Shown: piece after piece, positions 53,393-62,148 of the stretch
How positions within the stretch are numbered: the stretch's first letter is position 1
How the letters are laid out: every line of letters begins with the position of its first letter
From: Flavobacterium sp. 11
Lineage (GTDB): Bacteria; Bacteroidota; Bacteroidia; Flavobacteriales; Flavobacteriaceae
Length of the DNA: 64,000 nucleotides
Assembly: GCF_002754315.1 (NCBI RefSeq)
Contig: NZ_PEFE01000001.1
Span: 992,001-1,056,000, forward strand
Reading direction: 5' to 3'
Translations under genes and position numbers: made by a program
The notes under the pieces: generated by a model
Told to the model about the DNA's origin: nothing
Seen by the model: the letters and a program-made list of their open reading frames with translations, nothing else
The model's database searches: none

Positions 53393-53416
53393 GAATAGTA
53401 TTCTATTTCTACAGTC

Positions 53417-55903
53417 TTATTTTATGGCAGGCATACCACCTTGATTGTTTTGATCTCCTTCTTTAAGGTCATCATTATTAACCCCTTTCTTTTTAGCGCC
53501 AGTGAAATTCATTGAACCAAAATTATAACTGAATGTAACTCCAAAAGAACGAATTGGAAATTTAAAAGTACTGCTTTGGCTGAAGCCTTGTCCACTTGAA
53601 TTTTGTTTAAATTCTAAATCCTTTTTGAATGGCGATACCATGTTCAATCCAAAGGATGCTGTTTTTTTCCACAATTGTTTTTTAACTCCAAAAACCATTA
53701 AATTAAAAGCTGGACTGGTGCCTTGCAGCGTTTTCTTAGAAGAATTTTGGATTACAAAAGCTTCCGCAGAAATGTCATTTTTAAATTGAAGTGTCCCACT
53801 CACGAACGCAGAATATTGTATCGATGTACCATTCGAAGATTGTTCCAGGTTGTATAATCCTGTTGGATCTGGTTTGTAGGTAAAGGCATTAAAATTTCCA
53901 CGTAAAGTCAATATTTTAAATGGATTTACAGAACCGAAAAGACTCATTCCAAACGATTTATTGTTTCCAATATTTTGATAATTAGTGATTGTTCCTGTCT
54001 CGTCTGACAAAGGTGTTGCAATACCTTCAATTAAGTCTGATGTATATTTATAATAGGCCGAAATATTCAGCGTGCGCTTTTGCGAAAATGTGGAATATCC
54101 AAATTCTACAGTTTGTGAAACTTCAGGATCAAGGGTTGGATTTCCTTGAGTTTGTGCTTGAATATTTGATTTATTAATAAATGGGTTGAGGTACGTAAAG
54201 CTTGGTCTCGAAATACGTTTGCTGTACGTTAATTTTAAAGAGGATGATTCTGATAATGCTTTCTGTACTGTAAAACTTGGGATAAATGTCCCATAGTCAA
54301 TTTTGAATGGACTTAAATCGGTTTGCAATGCATTTGTAGGATCACCTTTGATAGCTGTGTTTTCAAAACGCGCACCTGCCATTACAGTAAAACCTTTAGG
54401 CAAATTAACCGTTCCTACTGTATAAAGCGACGCAACATCCTGATCGTAATTGTATAAATTAGAACTGATTGGGTCAAACACAAATGCATTTTGTGCATCA
54501 GGAACATAATTTTGAAAATCACTCGAAATCTTTCTGATGATGGTTTTACCGCCAGCTTCCAGTTTAAATTTTTCAGTTACCGGCAAGGTGTAATCCAATT
54601 GAAGCGTGTATTCATCATTATTTCCGTCATTATTTGCTTTTTGATTGGTATAAAAACCGGAGTAGATATTTTGATAATTAGTCTCCACTATATTGTGACT
54701 CCATTGTGATGAAAAGGTAAGTTCGTGTCCTTCCTTTGCAAATTTATGTGCATAATTCAGGTTCCAGTCAAATCCTCCAAAAGAGTTTTTTGCGCTGCTT
54801 TGTCCCGTATAAACAGTACTGTTTGAAGGATTCATATAATCAGTAAACTGATTTTCATTCGTACCTGTTCGTTCAAATCCTCCGTCATTATATCTAAAGG
54901 TTGTGCTTAAACTGTTGAAAGCATTAAAGTCATATCCTGCCGTTACAGATGCTACTACGCCACTACGTTGCACTTCATTGGTACCTTTGGTCGTTTGTAA
55001 ACTGTTGGCAGTACTATTGTTCAAAATTTGATTCGATTCGGAATCGGATTCTTGTGGCCAGCCGTTGTTGAATCCAACATTTGCCGAAAGGCTAAAACGA
55101 TTTTTGTTATAATTAATGTTGGCATTAAGGTTATTTTGTCTCGTCCCAATACCACCACTTACGGATCCACTCACTCCTGAAACACTTTTTTGTTTGGTGA
55201 TAATGTTTATGATTCCGGCAGATCCTTCGGCATCATATTTTGCAGATGGCGAAGTAACCACTTCGATATTTTTGATTTGGTCAGCCGGTATTGTTTTCAA
55301 AACATCCGCAAGGTTGGCAGAAGTTGCTCCCGATGGTTTTCCGTTGATAAGCACACGTACATTTGCATCTCCACGAATGGATACATTGCCGTCAATATCT
55401 ACATTTACCATAGGAACTTTTTGCAAAACATCTGTAGCATTACCGCCACCTGCCGTCAAATCTTTTTCTACGTTATAAACAATTTTATCAATCTTGTTTG
55501 TTACTTGTTGCGTTTTTCCAACCACGACAACTTCTTTCAACGTGTTTGTTTCCGGACTTAGAATTACTTTCCCAATCTCAAGATCCAGTTTTGCATCTGT
55601 TGTAATTATGGATGTAATAGTTTTGTCATTGTAGCCAATAAACGAAATGGTGACAGTATAGGTTCCAGCTTCAACTTCACTCAATTTGAAATTTCCGGTA
55701 GCATCGGTCAAAACGCCTGTCACTGGTTTCGTTGAGTTAATTTTGAAAAGGCTTACCGAAGCATAATCTACCGGTGCCTGAGTTATCGAATCAATTACGG
55801 TACCAGAAATTTTTCCTTTTAAGCTGTTCGTTCCAGTAAAATTTTGGGATTTTACAGATAAAATAGCAAAAAGCATTACGGTAATAAGGATGATTTTTTT
55901 CAT
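53417..55903 (-). CDS. Outer membrane beta-barrel protein with CarboxypepD_reg-like and plug domains
   Basis: The product is 828 residues: signal peptide (ITVMLFAILSVKSQ), a carboxypeptidase-regulatory-like domain (residues 28-115, with GKISGTVIDSITQAPVDYA), a TonB plug (DVLQKVPMVNVDIDGNVSIRG; VLINGKPSG), and a large barrel ending FGVTFSYNFGSMNF. It belongs to the OMP_b-brl_3-like group, the same general group as the frameshifted gene at 12955. It is encoded 147 bases downstream of a LytTR response regulator, so it may be its target. The ligand is unknown. Confidence 0.92.
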   Translation of the reverse strand: MKKIILITVMLFAILSVKSQNFTGTNSLKGKISGTVIDSITQAPVDYASVSLFKINSTKPVTGVLTDATGNFKLSEVEAGTYTVTISFIGYNDKTITSIITTDAKLDLEIGKVILSPETNTLKEVVVVGKTQQVTNKIDKIVYNVEKDLTAGGGNATDVLQKVPMVNVDIDGNVSIRGDANVRVLINGKPSGATSANLADVLKTIPADQIKNIEVVTSPSAKYDAEGSAGIINIITKQKSVSGVSGSVSGGIGTRQNNLNANINYNKNRFSLSANVGFNNGWPQESDSESNQILNNSTANSLQTTKGTNEVQRSGVVASVTAGYDFNAFNSLSTTFRYNDGGFERTGTNENQFTDYMNPSNSTVYTGQSSAKNSFGGFDWNLNYAHKFAKEGHELTFSSQWSHNIVETNYQNIYSGFYTNQKANNDGNNDEYTLQLDYTLPVTEKFKLEAGGKTIIRKISSDFQNYVPDAQNAFVFDPISSNLYNYDQDVASLYTVGTVNLPKGFTVMAGARFENTAIKGDPTNALQTDLSPFKIDYGTFIPSFTVQKALSESSSLKLTYSKRISRPSFTYLNPFINKSNIQAQTQGNPTLDPEVSQTVEFGYSTFSQKRTLNISAYYKYTSDLIEGIATPLSDETGTITNYQNIGNNKSFGMSLFGSVNPFKILTLRGNFNAFTYKPDPTGLYNLEQSSNGTSIQYSAFVSGTLQFKNDISAEAFVIQNSSKKTLQGTSPAFNLMVFGVKKQLWKKTASFGLNMVSPFKKDLEFKQNSSGQGFSQSSTFKFPIRSFGVTFSYNFGSMNFTGAKKKGVNNDDLKEGDQNNQGGMPAIK

Positions 55904-56052
55904 TTCAAGATATTTTAAGTTCCAAATCCACTAGAATTATTTCAATAAATTCATTTGGATTACGGTACAAAGCAACATCTTAAGAGGAACATATGCCAGC
56001 ACATTCGACAGAGAGGCGGAGAACGTCGACGGAATTTTAACAATTCAAATTT

Positions 56053-56805
56053 TTAAGCCCAGTCTTGGAAAAATTTCATGAAATTATCTTTGTATTGGTC
56101 AGTGACAGCAATGGTGATTTTGTCAATTTGGACGGAGTTTTTTGTAGCAGATTTTATTTTATCAAGCGATACAATATAAGACCTGTGAATGCGCATAAAT
56201 TTATTTTCAGGAAGCTTTTCCTCTAATGATTTCATACTTGTCAGTGACAATAAAGGCTTGTCTTCGCTGAGGCGGAATACTTTTACATAATCTTTCATGC
56301 TTTCTACATAAATGATATCATCGACTGCGATTCTAACGAGCTGGTATTCAAATTTTAGATAAATATAAGCAACTTCAGTTTCGGGAATTGGCGGACTCAG
56401 TTTTTGTACTTCCTGTTCCGGGTTTCGGATGAGCTCAAAATAACCCAGCGCCTTTGCAACGGATTTACTGAAATCAACAAAACTAAAAGGTTTAAGAAGG
56501 TAATCAAGCGCATCAACCTTGTAACCATCAAGCGCGTACTGGTCAAAAGCCGTTGTAAATATGATTCTTAAATTACCTTTTACACGGTATTGTTCGACAA
56601 TTTTTGCCAGTTCAATTCCGTTTATGTCCGGCATTCGAATATCAAGAAAAATCAGGTCAATATCCTGTTCATGGATCGCTTTTAATGCTTCGATTGCATT
56701 CGAAAACTGTCCCACTAATGCTAAGGATGGCGTTTGTTCTATATAAGAAACTAGAATTTGTAACGCCAGCGGCTCGTCATCAACCGCGATACATTTTAAT
56801 ATCAT
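56053..56805 (-). CDS. LytTR family response regulator
   Basis: The product is 250 residues. The receiver domain has the acidic pair in AVDDEPLAL and the phospho-acceptor Asp in LIFLDIRMPDINGIEL, with the conserved Lys in DYLLKPFSF. The C-terminal LytTR DNA-binding domain has YVESMKDYVKVF and KFMRIHRSYIVSLDKI. It pairs with the histidine kinase that overlaps its start by four bases. Confidence 0.96.
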   Translation of the reverse strand: MILKCIAVDDEPLALQILVSYIEQTPSLALVGQFSNAIEALKAIHEQDIDLIFLDIRMPDINGIELAKIVEQYRVKGNLRIIFTTAFDQYALDGYKVDALDYLLKPFSFVDFSKSVAKALGYFELIRNPEQEVQKLSPPIPETEVAYIYLKFEYQLVRIAVDDIIYVESMKDYVKVFRLSEDKPLLSLTSMKSLEEKLPENKFMRIHRSYIVSLDKIKSATKNSVQIDKITIAVTDQYKDNFMKFFQDWA

Positions 56806-57860
56806 GAGATTTGTAATTTTAAGATTACCGTGTATTCCATTTGAAGGGTATCTTCATTAGTAGACAATTCATACTTGCCCGGATAAATCAAATCGAGTCT
56901 TCGGCGGGTATTGATTAAACCAATTCCGTTGCTTTCTTCTTTGCTTAGGGTTTGATTTTCAAATATAGAATTGCGGACTTCAATTTGGAGAAATTTTTCG
57001 GACTGTTCAATTCCGATGTAAATATAGCTTGGATAAATACCGCTTATTCCGTGTTTATAGGCATTTTCGACAAAAGGTAAAAATAGCATTGGCGCTACTT
57101 CGACATCCTTTACATTGGTAGGTTTTTCAAATATTACCTGCACTTTATCTGTTATTCTGAGTTCCATCAATTTAAGATAATCGGTTACAAAACCTATTTC
57201 TTTGCTTAGCGTTGTCAGGTTGTTTTTAGTATCATAAAGCACATAGCGCATCATGTGTGACAACGTATATATTGCTTCCCGTGCCGGTTGGTTTTCGGTT
57301 CCCGCCAAAGCATAAATACTGTTTAGAATATTGAAAAAAAAGTGAGGATTGATTTGGGATTTCAGGAATGATAATTCCGAAGTGACTTTTTCTTTTTCAA
57401 GATTTTGTCGCACTTGGGTTTCCACTTGCAGTTTTTTGGCAACACTTATGACTGTGCTGGCTCCTACAATTAATAAGGTTATTATGATTTCGCTTAAATT
57501 TGATATCAAAGCACCTTGCAAGTTATCTTTTTTCGAAATTTTAAAATGCTGATTTAAAATAGTATCAAGGTTTATGAGTGAGTTGAAAGTGTCACTAATA
57601 TACAGAACCGACACTATAAGAATGCATATTGCAATAAAGAAAAAGCCGTTCTTGCCTTGAAATAAAAGAGTAGGGATGATTATTTTATAGGTAAGATAAA
57701 ATACGGAAATCCATAAAATATACATGAAGATTTGTTTGATCCAAAATTCCATTGGAAAACTAATATTCATGTATAGCGGCATACTTTGAACTATAAGCAA
57801 CCCAAGAAAGAGTAAAGCTTTTGAAAAAATCGAAATGTCTTTGACTGAAAATGGTTTCAT
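56802..57860 (-). CDS. LytS/YehU-type sensor histidine kinase
   Basis: The product is 352 residues. The N-terminal half has four hydrophobic segments; the C-terminal half is the His_kinase domain with LSFLKSQINPHFFFNILNSI (phospho-His) and the ATPase motifs PFVENAYKHGI and GIGLINTRRRLDLIYPG. The frame extends to a TTG at 57905, but the ATG at 57860 (MKPFSVKDISIF) gives a usual start. It lacks a large periplasmic sensor, so the signal may be sensed in or near the membrane. Its stop overlaps the response regulator start. Confidence 0.92.
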   Translation of the reverse strand: MKPFSVKDISIFSKALLFLGLLIVQSMPLYMNISFPMEFWIKQIFMYILWISVFYLTYKIIIPTLLFQGKNGFFFIAICILIVSVLYISDTFNSLINLDTILNQHFKISKKDNLQGALISNLSEIIITLLIVGASTVISVAKKLQVETQVRQNLEKEKVTSELSFLKSQINPHFFFNILNSIYALAGTENQPAREAIYTLSHMMRYVLYDTKNNLTTLSKEIGFVTDYLKLMELRITDKVQVIFEKPTNVKDVEVAPMLFLPFVENAYKHGISGIYPSYIYIGIEQSEKFLQIEVRNSIFENQTLSKEESNGIGLINTRRRLDLIYPGKYELSTNEDTLQMEYTVILKLQIS

Positions 57861-58061
57861 CCGGTACAATTTAAAAATAAATATACGCAATAAATTAAGT
57901 CCCAAAATGAGAATCGGCAGTTTCCTATAGAATATCGACAGATAGCCTTAGTTCATCTGAGAAAAAATAAATGTATTGAGATAAATAGTTGAAAAGTACA
58001 AATTTAATCTGGTCAACGAATTTGTGGAAAACATAAAAAGCAATTGCAAATTTTCAGCCAT

Positions 58062-58092
58062 AAAAAAACCCGACATTACTGTCGGGTTTTTT
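58062..58092 (-). terminator. Terminator of the HxlR-linked operon
   Basis: AAAACCCGACA and TGTCGGGTTTT form the stem; a T run follows on the minus strand. It lies 30 bases beyond the last gene of the operon. Confidence 0.9.
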
Positions 58093-58121
58093 ATCCAAGA
58101 ATCATCGAATTTATGAATCAA

Positions 58122-58817
58122 TCATTTCTTCGTTACTTTCAAATCTTTAAAATATCCTACTGTTCCTATTTCAACCCAAAGTGCAATACTGCCAGTTTTA
58201 GAAGTCCCCAGCATTTTAGTAACGATAAATGAAGGCGATTTTTGGTTATTGATGTATAAAACTGCCTTTTCATCTTGAAACTCAATACGCACATCAATCC
58301 ATTCGTTTAAACCAATATCAGCATAGGTTTCATATAAACCGTTCGCTTCTTTTCTCAAGCGGCCAAAGGTATTTCCCGGATAGGAAAAATACTGAATGGT
58401 GTGGTTGCGCCTCAATTGATCATCGGCTCTCCCATTACTTGGACGAAGATAAATAGCATCAAAATTTTTATTCTCTTGATTTACGCGGTATGCTACGCCA
58501 ATAAATCCGCGCGCAGCAGGAAAAGGAGAATTTTCCATGATTCGGCTTAACATTTTAACTTCAATCGTCCCGTTCTCCATAGCAACATTCGTTAATTTAA
58601 CGTATGTAGGACCATCCGTTGAAGTGTCTATGTTTTTTTCGTCAAAAGGAAAGGCAATTAAATCACGCTCCACTTTTAAGACTTTAACACCGTCCATATT
58701 TACGATTTCTGCTTTGGTATTTACAGCTTCAAATTCATGTTTATCCCAGGTGAATTTTTGAGCAAATAGTCCCGTGATTTGTAAAATAAGGGTACTCAAT
58801 AAAAGTGCTTTTTTCAT
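58122..58817 (-). CDS. Secreted concanavalin-like (LamG/DUF1080-like) protein
   Basis: The product is 231 residues from the ATG at 58817, with signal peptide MKKALLLSTLILQITGLFAQ. The rest is a beta-sandwich pattern: NGTIEVKMLSR, RGFIGVAYRVNQENKNFDAI, EWIDVRIEFQDEKAVLYINN and the final SIALWVEIGTVGYFKDLKV. This matches the general shape of LamG and DUF1080 proteins, which bind or cut glycans. The longer frame from 58865 is not used because it overlaps the end of the hydrolase gene and precedes the signal peptide. It is third in the operon. Confidence 0.85.
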   Translation of the reverse strand: MKKALLLSTLILQITGLFAQKFTWDKHEFEAVNTKAEIVNMDGVKVLKVERDLIAFPFDEKNIDTSTDGPTYVKLTNVAMENGTIEVKMLSRIMENSPFPAARGFIGVAYRVNQENKNFDAIYLRPSNGRADDQLRRNHTIQYFSYPGNTFGRLRKEANGLYETYADIGLNEWIDVRIEFQDEKAVLYINNQKSPSFIVTKMLGTSKTGSIALWVEIGTVGYFKDLKVTKK

Positions 58818-58828
58818 TTTGAACGGAT

Positions 58829-59692
58829 TTAGTTTTCTTTTATAAACGGAGCGATACTTGCCCAAGTGGCGTTAAAATTTACTATAAAAGCAGGATGACC
58901 AGCATTTGGAATAATCGCTAACTGATGATTGGGAATTAGCAATGCGGCATTTAAAACATTTTGTACGGAGTTGCCCTCATCTCGGTCGCCCGCCATCACT
59001 AAAACGGGACATTGAATGGTGCTTAGTAATTCGGTGCCTACGGTAAGTTGGCTATAACAAGTCGCAATTTGCTGAAACACCTCTTTCAGTCGATTCGGTT
59101 CGGGCATTAAGTCGCGTTGTTGTGCCCAAAATTCCGCATCCATTTCCATCGCTTGATTGAAGTTAAAACTAAAATCCCTTAATCCGGGATATAAAATACC
59201 GGCACCTATAACAATCATTTTTTTAACTTTATCAGGATACATCGAGCCAAATTTATAAGCGGTAAATCCGCCATCACTAAATCCAAGAATCATTACTTTT
59301 TCTGAAGTTGCTTTTTGGATTACTGCCAGTACATCATTCGCTCTTTGTTCTAATGTCAATGGTTCGGTTCCTATTTCCGATTTCCCATGCCCACGGGTAG
59401 AAACAGCGATTATCTGAAAATCAACTGAAAGACTATCTATGAATTTTGCCATTTCTACGTTTGAACCAAACAATCCGCCATGTAATACTACAATGGGTTG
59501 CCCTTTGCCGTATACTTCATAGTAAATTTTGGCATTTTTAGATTGTACATAATGCCCTGCCTGTGGATTATTACCATAGGGAATGGTATTAATTACATTT
59601 GGTGGCTGCATAAAATGTCGTAACGGTTTTTGTGCAAACGCGTCACAACAAAAAACTACATTTACTAAAAATACCAGTATTAATTTTTTCAT
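58829..59692 (-). CDS. Exported alpha/beta hydrolase
   Basis: The product is 287 residues. A signal peptide (VFLVNVVFCCDAFAQ) is followed by the hydrolase fold: oxyanion loop VVLHGGLFGSN, nucleophile elbow ILGFSDGGFT (Ser), acid in MAGDRDEGNSV and His in NAGHPAFIV. The substrate is unknown. It starts 12 bases after the DinB-like gene and lies 11 bases before the concanavalin-like gene, so all three are one operon of exported proteins, divergent from the HxlR regulator. Confidence 0.92.
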   Translation of the reverse strand: MKKLILVFLVNVVFCCDAFAQKPLRHFMQPPNVINTIPYGNNPQAGHYVQSKNAKIYYEVYGKGQPIVVLHGGLFGSNVEMAKFIDSLSVDFQIIAVSTRGHGKSEIGTEPLTLEQRANDVLAVIQKATSEKVMILGFSDGGFTAYKFGSMYPDKVKKMIVIGAGILYPGLRDFSFNFNQAMEMDAEFWAQQRDLMPEPNRLKEVFQQIATCYSQLTVGTELLSTIQCPVLVMAGDRDEGNSVQNVLNAALLIPNHQLAIIPNAGHPAFIVNFNATWASIAPFIKEN

Positions 59693-59704
59693 TTTATAAA
59701 TAAA

Positions 59705-60226
59705 TTAAAATAATTTTTCAGCGGGAGGTGTAGCGCCCACTAATCTCAAATAAACAGTAGTTTGTGCTCTATGATGGGTTTGATGTTCAAAACACTTGTT
59801 TAAAACCTGCTCTCTGTTCATATCAAATTGTCCGAACAATTTAATAGGCTCCGAAAGTTTTGCATTAGGATATTTTTTGATAGCATTAATAGCAAAATCA
59901 TAGGAAGCCATTACTTTGGCGGTAACGCTTGCTTTGTCCTCATCACCGGATTTTTCTAAATCCCCAAAACCTACTGGGGGTTTCTCATCGGTTGCGGAAC
60001 CCACAAAACCATATATTGCATCGCTCAAGTGTAAAACTTGACCTGAGAAAGAACGCATTTCTTTTGTTGGTTTAAAGGAATAGCCGCTTTCAGGCATTGC
60101 ATCCAGATATTCTTTAGTATAGGCTTTGGCTCTTTCCCAGTCTTTAACGATATCAGCTGTTGTTGTTTGTGCATTTAAATTGCTCATAGATAAAAATACG
60201 GTCAGAAGTAATACAATCTTTTTCAT
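59705..60226 (-). CDS. Exported DinB-like (DinB/YfiT fold) protein
   Basis: The product is 173 residues with a clear signal peptide (LLLTVFLSMSNLNAQ). The DinB four-helix fold has its metal-binding histidines in GQVLHLSDAIYG and FEHQTHHRAQTTVYLR. DinB-fold proteins are mostly thiol transferases or hydrolases in the cytoplasm; an export signal is notable. It is the first gene of the operon and is transcribed divergently from HxlR. Confidence 0.9.
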   Translation of the reverse strand: MKKIVLLLTVFLSMSNLNAQTTTADIVKDWERAKAYTKEYLDAMPESGYSFKPTKEMRSFSGQVLHLSDAIYGFVGSATDEKPPVGFGDLEKSGDEDKASVTAKVMASYDFAINAIKKYPNAKLSEPIKLFGQFDMNREQVLNKCFEHQTHHRAQTTVYLRLVGATPPAEKLF

Positions 60227-60250
60227 GTTTCTTGTTTTTATAGTTTTTTA

Positions 60251-60258
60251 CAAATTTA
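60251..60258 (-). promoter_or_regulatory. Candidate -7 box for the DinB operon
   Basis: On the minus strand it reads TAAATTTG, a match to TAnnTTTG, about 25 bases before the DinB-like start. Confidence 0.4.
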
Positions 60259-60270
60259 CAATCATTAGTG

Positions 60271-60278
60271 TATATTTG
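60271..60278 (+). promoter_or_regulatory. Candidate -7 box for the hxlR-type gene
   Basis: TATATTTG matches TAnnTTTG, 48 bases before the HxlR start, and abuts a GTAACC half-site at 60278-60283. Confidence 0.4.
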
Positions 60279-60299
60279 TAACCAACAAATTAAATACCG

Positions 60300-60315
60300 G
60301 TAACCAGTAGGTTAC
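60300..60315. promoter_or_regulatory. Palindrome, candidate HxlR operator
   Basis: GTAACC-AGTA-GGTTAC is a perfect inverted repeat 11 bases before the regulator start codon; an extra GTAACC half-site lies at 60278-60283, overlapping the end of the -7 box. The position fits autorepression and control of the divergent operon. It is not matched to a known operator. Confidence 0.45.
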
Positions 60316-60325
60316 TACAAATTAT

Positions 60326-60670
60326 ATGAGATATATAGAAAACCCTTATGATTGTCCTGTAACAAGAGCCATGTCCATTTTTGGCGGTAAATGGAAGCCT
60401 ATAATATTGAATTGTATTGGTGAAAGTTCATTGCGGTTCGGGAAATTGAACCAATTAATGCCTGCTATTTCTAACAAAGTGCTTTCTAATGAATTAAAAG
60501 AATTAGAGACTTTAGGATTAATTGAACGAAAAGAGTTTAAAGAAAGCCCGCAAAGAGTAGAATATACATTGTCCGATTCGGGGAAAAGTTTGATGCCTGT
60601 TTTGCATGAAATCGCAAGCTGGGGTAATTCGAATGAAGCAAAAAAGATTGTTACGGAAATGGTTAAGTAG
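60326..60670 (+). CDS. HxlR family winged-helix regulator
   Basis: The product is 114 residues with the family start NPYDCPVTRAMSIFGGKWKP, the helix-turn-helix SLRFGKLNQLMPAISNKVLS and the wing with ETLGLIERKEF and PQRVEYTLSDSG. The single conserved Cys in YDCPV is the one that senses electrophiles or oxidants in related proteins. It is divergent from the DinB-hydrolase-concanavalin operon, which is its likely target. Confidence 0.95.
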   Translation: MRYIENPYDCPVTRAMSIFGGKWKPIILNCIGESSLRFGKLNQLMPAISNKVLSNELKELETLGLIERKEFKESPQRVEYTLSDSGKSLMPVLHEIASWGNSNEAKKIVTEMVK

Positions 60671-60723
60671 AAAATCTCATCTATAAATTACGTTAAACAA
60701 ATTCTTTAAAATTTCAATCCCTG

Positions 60724-60796
60724 AAAAATCAGGAATCCCTAATTTCTGTGCATAAAAAAGCCCGACATTGCTGTCAGGCTTTACAGCTCCCTTTCT
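60724..60796. repeat. Direct repeat, copy 1 (contains a terminator)
   Basis: This 73-base unit is about 90 percent identical by eye to 61857-61931. The two copies flank the sugar isomerase-like gene. It includes the terminator stem AGCCCGACA / TGTCAGGCT (60759-60780). Confidence 0.75.
60752..60783 (-). terminator. Terminator of the isomerase-like gene
   Basis: The stem AGCCCGACA / TGTCAGGCT has one G-T pair and is followed by a T run on the minus strand. It serves the gene ending at 60818. Confidence 0.85.
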
Positions 60797-60817
60797 AAGA
60801 AAAAAGCCTATATAAAT

Positions 60818-61771
60818 TTAAAGCGACTTTAAATAATCGATACTTTTTTTCAATGCTATTTCAGGTGATTGTACCATATCTTGTTCCACGAAGAAATGCT
60901 CCACACCATTTTGTTTAGCAGCAGTAAGTATTGTAGGCAAATCTAGCACACCTTCACCACACGAAGTCATATATGGAAAAAGACTGATCCATTGTGATGC
61001 ATCGCCACCATCTCCTGCAAATCTTTTAGCTTCTTTCATGTCTTTTATATGGACCATTTTATACCTGTCTTTGTGCTTTTTGAATAATTCAACAGGATCT
61101 GCTCCGCCGGCTATTGTCCAATAAAGATCCATTTCAAAATAAACCAAGCTAGGGTCAGTTTGGTCAAAAATAATATTTAACGGTATTACGCCATTCACAT
61201 TGTTTAAACCATAACCATGATTGTGATAGGCAAAACGAATTCCTTCTTTCTTGGCTTCAGCACCAATCGAGTTGAATTTTTCTGCTACTCGTTTATAATC
61301 GTCCAAGTTTTTTCTTTCAGCATCTGGAATGGAAGGTAGTACCACATATTTTGCACCGATTAAATTAGCGGCTTCCGCCAATGGGCCCATATTATTTGAT
61401 AGTGTATCTAAATCAGTATGCATGGCAGGAATACTAATGCCATTTGATTTCGCTGCTTTAAAAAAATCAGCAGCAGTTTTGTTGAAGAAGCCGCTCCCTT
61501 TGAACCCTAGTTGAGGTGTAACAGCATTCCATGAAGCTTTTGCTTTTTCAGTACTGAATTCATAAGGACCGAAACATTCCACTTCTTTGTATCCCATTTT
61601 AGCTAACATAGCAAAAGCACCATCAAAGTCATTCTCTAACATTTTTGGGATAGAGAATAAACCTAAGCCTGCTTTATTGATTAATGGAGTTTTGGCAAAC
61701 AGTTCATTTGCGTTTACTAAAGAGGCCACAGAAAACAGGGCAGTACTTTGAAGAAATTGACGACGTTTCAT
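60818..61771 (-). CDS. Tat-exported sugar phosphate isomerase/epimerase-like TIM barrel protein
   Basis: The product is 317 residues. A Tat-like signal (MKRRQFLQSTALFSVASLVN) leads into a xylose isomerase-like TIM barrel: MLAKMGYKEVECFGPYEF, GISIPAMHTDL, FAYHNHGYGL, YFEMDLYWTIAGG, MVHIKDMKEA and FFVEQDMV. The acidic and His metal ligands are in HNHG, EMDL and VHIKD. Exported members take part in 3-keto-sugar or inositol metabolism. It is flanked by 75-base direct repeats. Confidence 0.92.
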   Translation of the reverse strand: MKRRQFLQSTALFSVASLVNANELFAKTPLINKAGLGLFSIPKMLENDFDGAFAMLAKMGYKEVECFGPYEFSTEKAKASWNAVTPQLGFKGSGFFNKTAADFFKAAKSNGISIPAMHTDLDTLSNNMGPLAEAANLIGAKYVVLPSIPDAERKNLDDYKRVAEKFNSIGAEAKKEGIRFAYHNHGYGLNNVNGVIPLNIIFDQTDPSLVYFEMDLYWTIAGGADPVELFKKHKDRYKMVHIKDMKEAKRFAGDGGDASQWISLFPYMTSCGEGVLDLPTILTAAKQNGVEHFFVEQDMVQSPEIALKKSIDYLKSL

Positions 61772-61856
61772 AGTAAATAATTTAGAACCTCTAATTTATC
61801 AATTATTTGGTAATAAAAATTATTTTATATAAAATGGATGTCTTTTTTAGAAATTT

Positions 61857-61931
61857 AAAAATCAGGAATCACTAATTTCTGTACATAAAAAAAGCCCGAC
61901 ATTGCTGTCAGGCTTTTAAAGCTCCCTCTCT
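61857..61931. repeat. Direct repeat, copy 2 with orphan terminator
   Basis: The copy carries the stem AAAAGCCCGACA / TGTCAGGCTTTT (61890-61917) with its T run on the minus strand, but no minus-strand gene lies before it. It is the second copy of 60724-60796. Confidence 0.75.
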
Positions 61932-62148
61932 TGGGCTCGCCCCTCGGGACAGATTAGCAGTTAAATCAAGACTTGACGTTGTTTTACTTTTATTATGATG
62001 GCCAATTTGATGCCTATTAATAATTAATTTTAATGTTTTTATACAAATGTAATAATGTTCTTCCTTGATAATTTATTATTCATTCATTATTTTTTATGTA
62101 GATTATAATTGAGTAGTCGATTACCCATTAATAATATATTTATTATAG

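Noticed and set aside
55116-55561. Two overlapping plus-strand frames of about 120 codons
   Set aside because: Both are antisense to the plug region of the outer membrane protein and have no recognisable motifs.
61920-61960. GC-rich patch as possible tRNA end or attachment site
   Set aside because: No cloverleaf, no CCA end and no matching direct repeat within the window.
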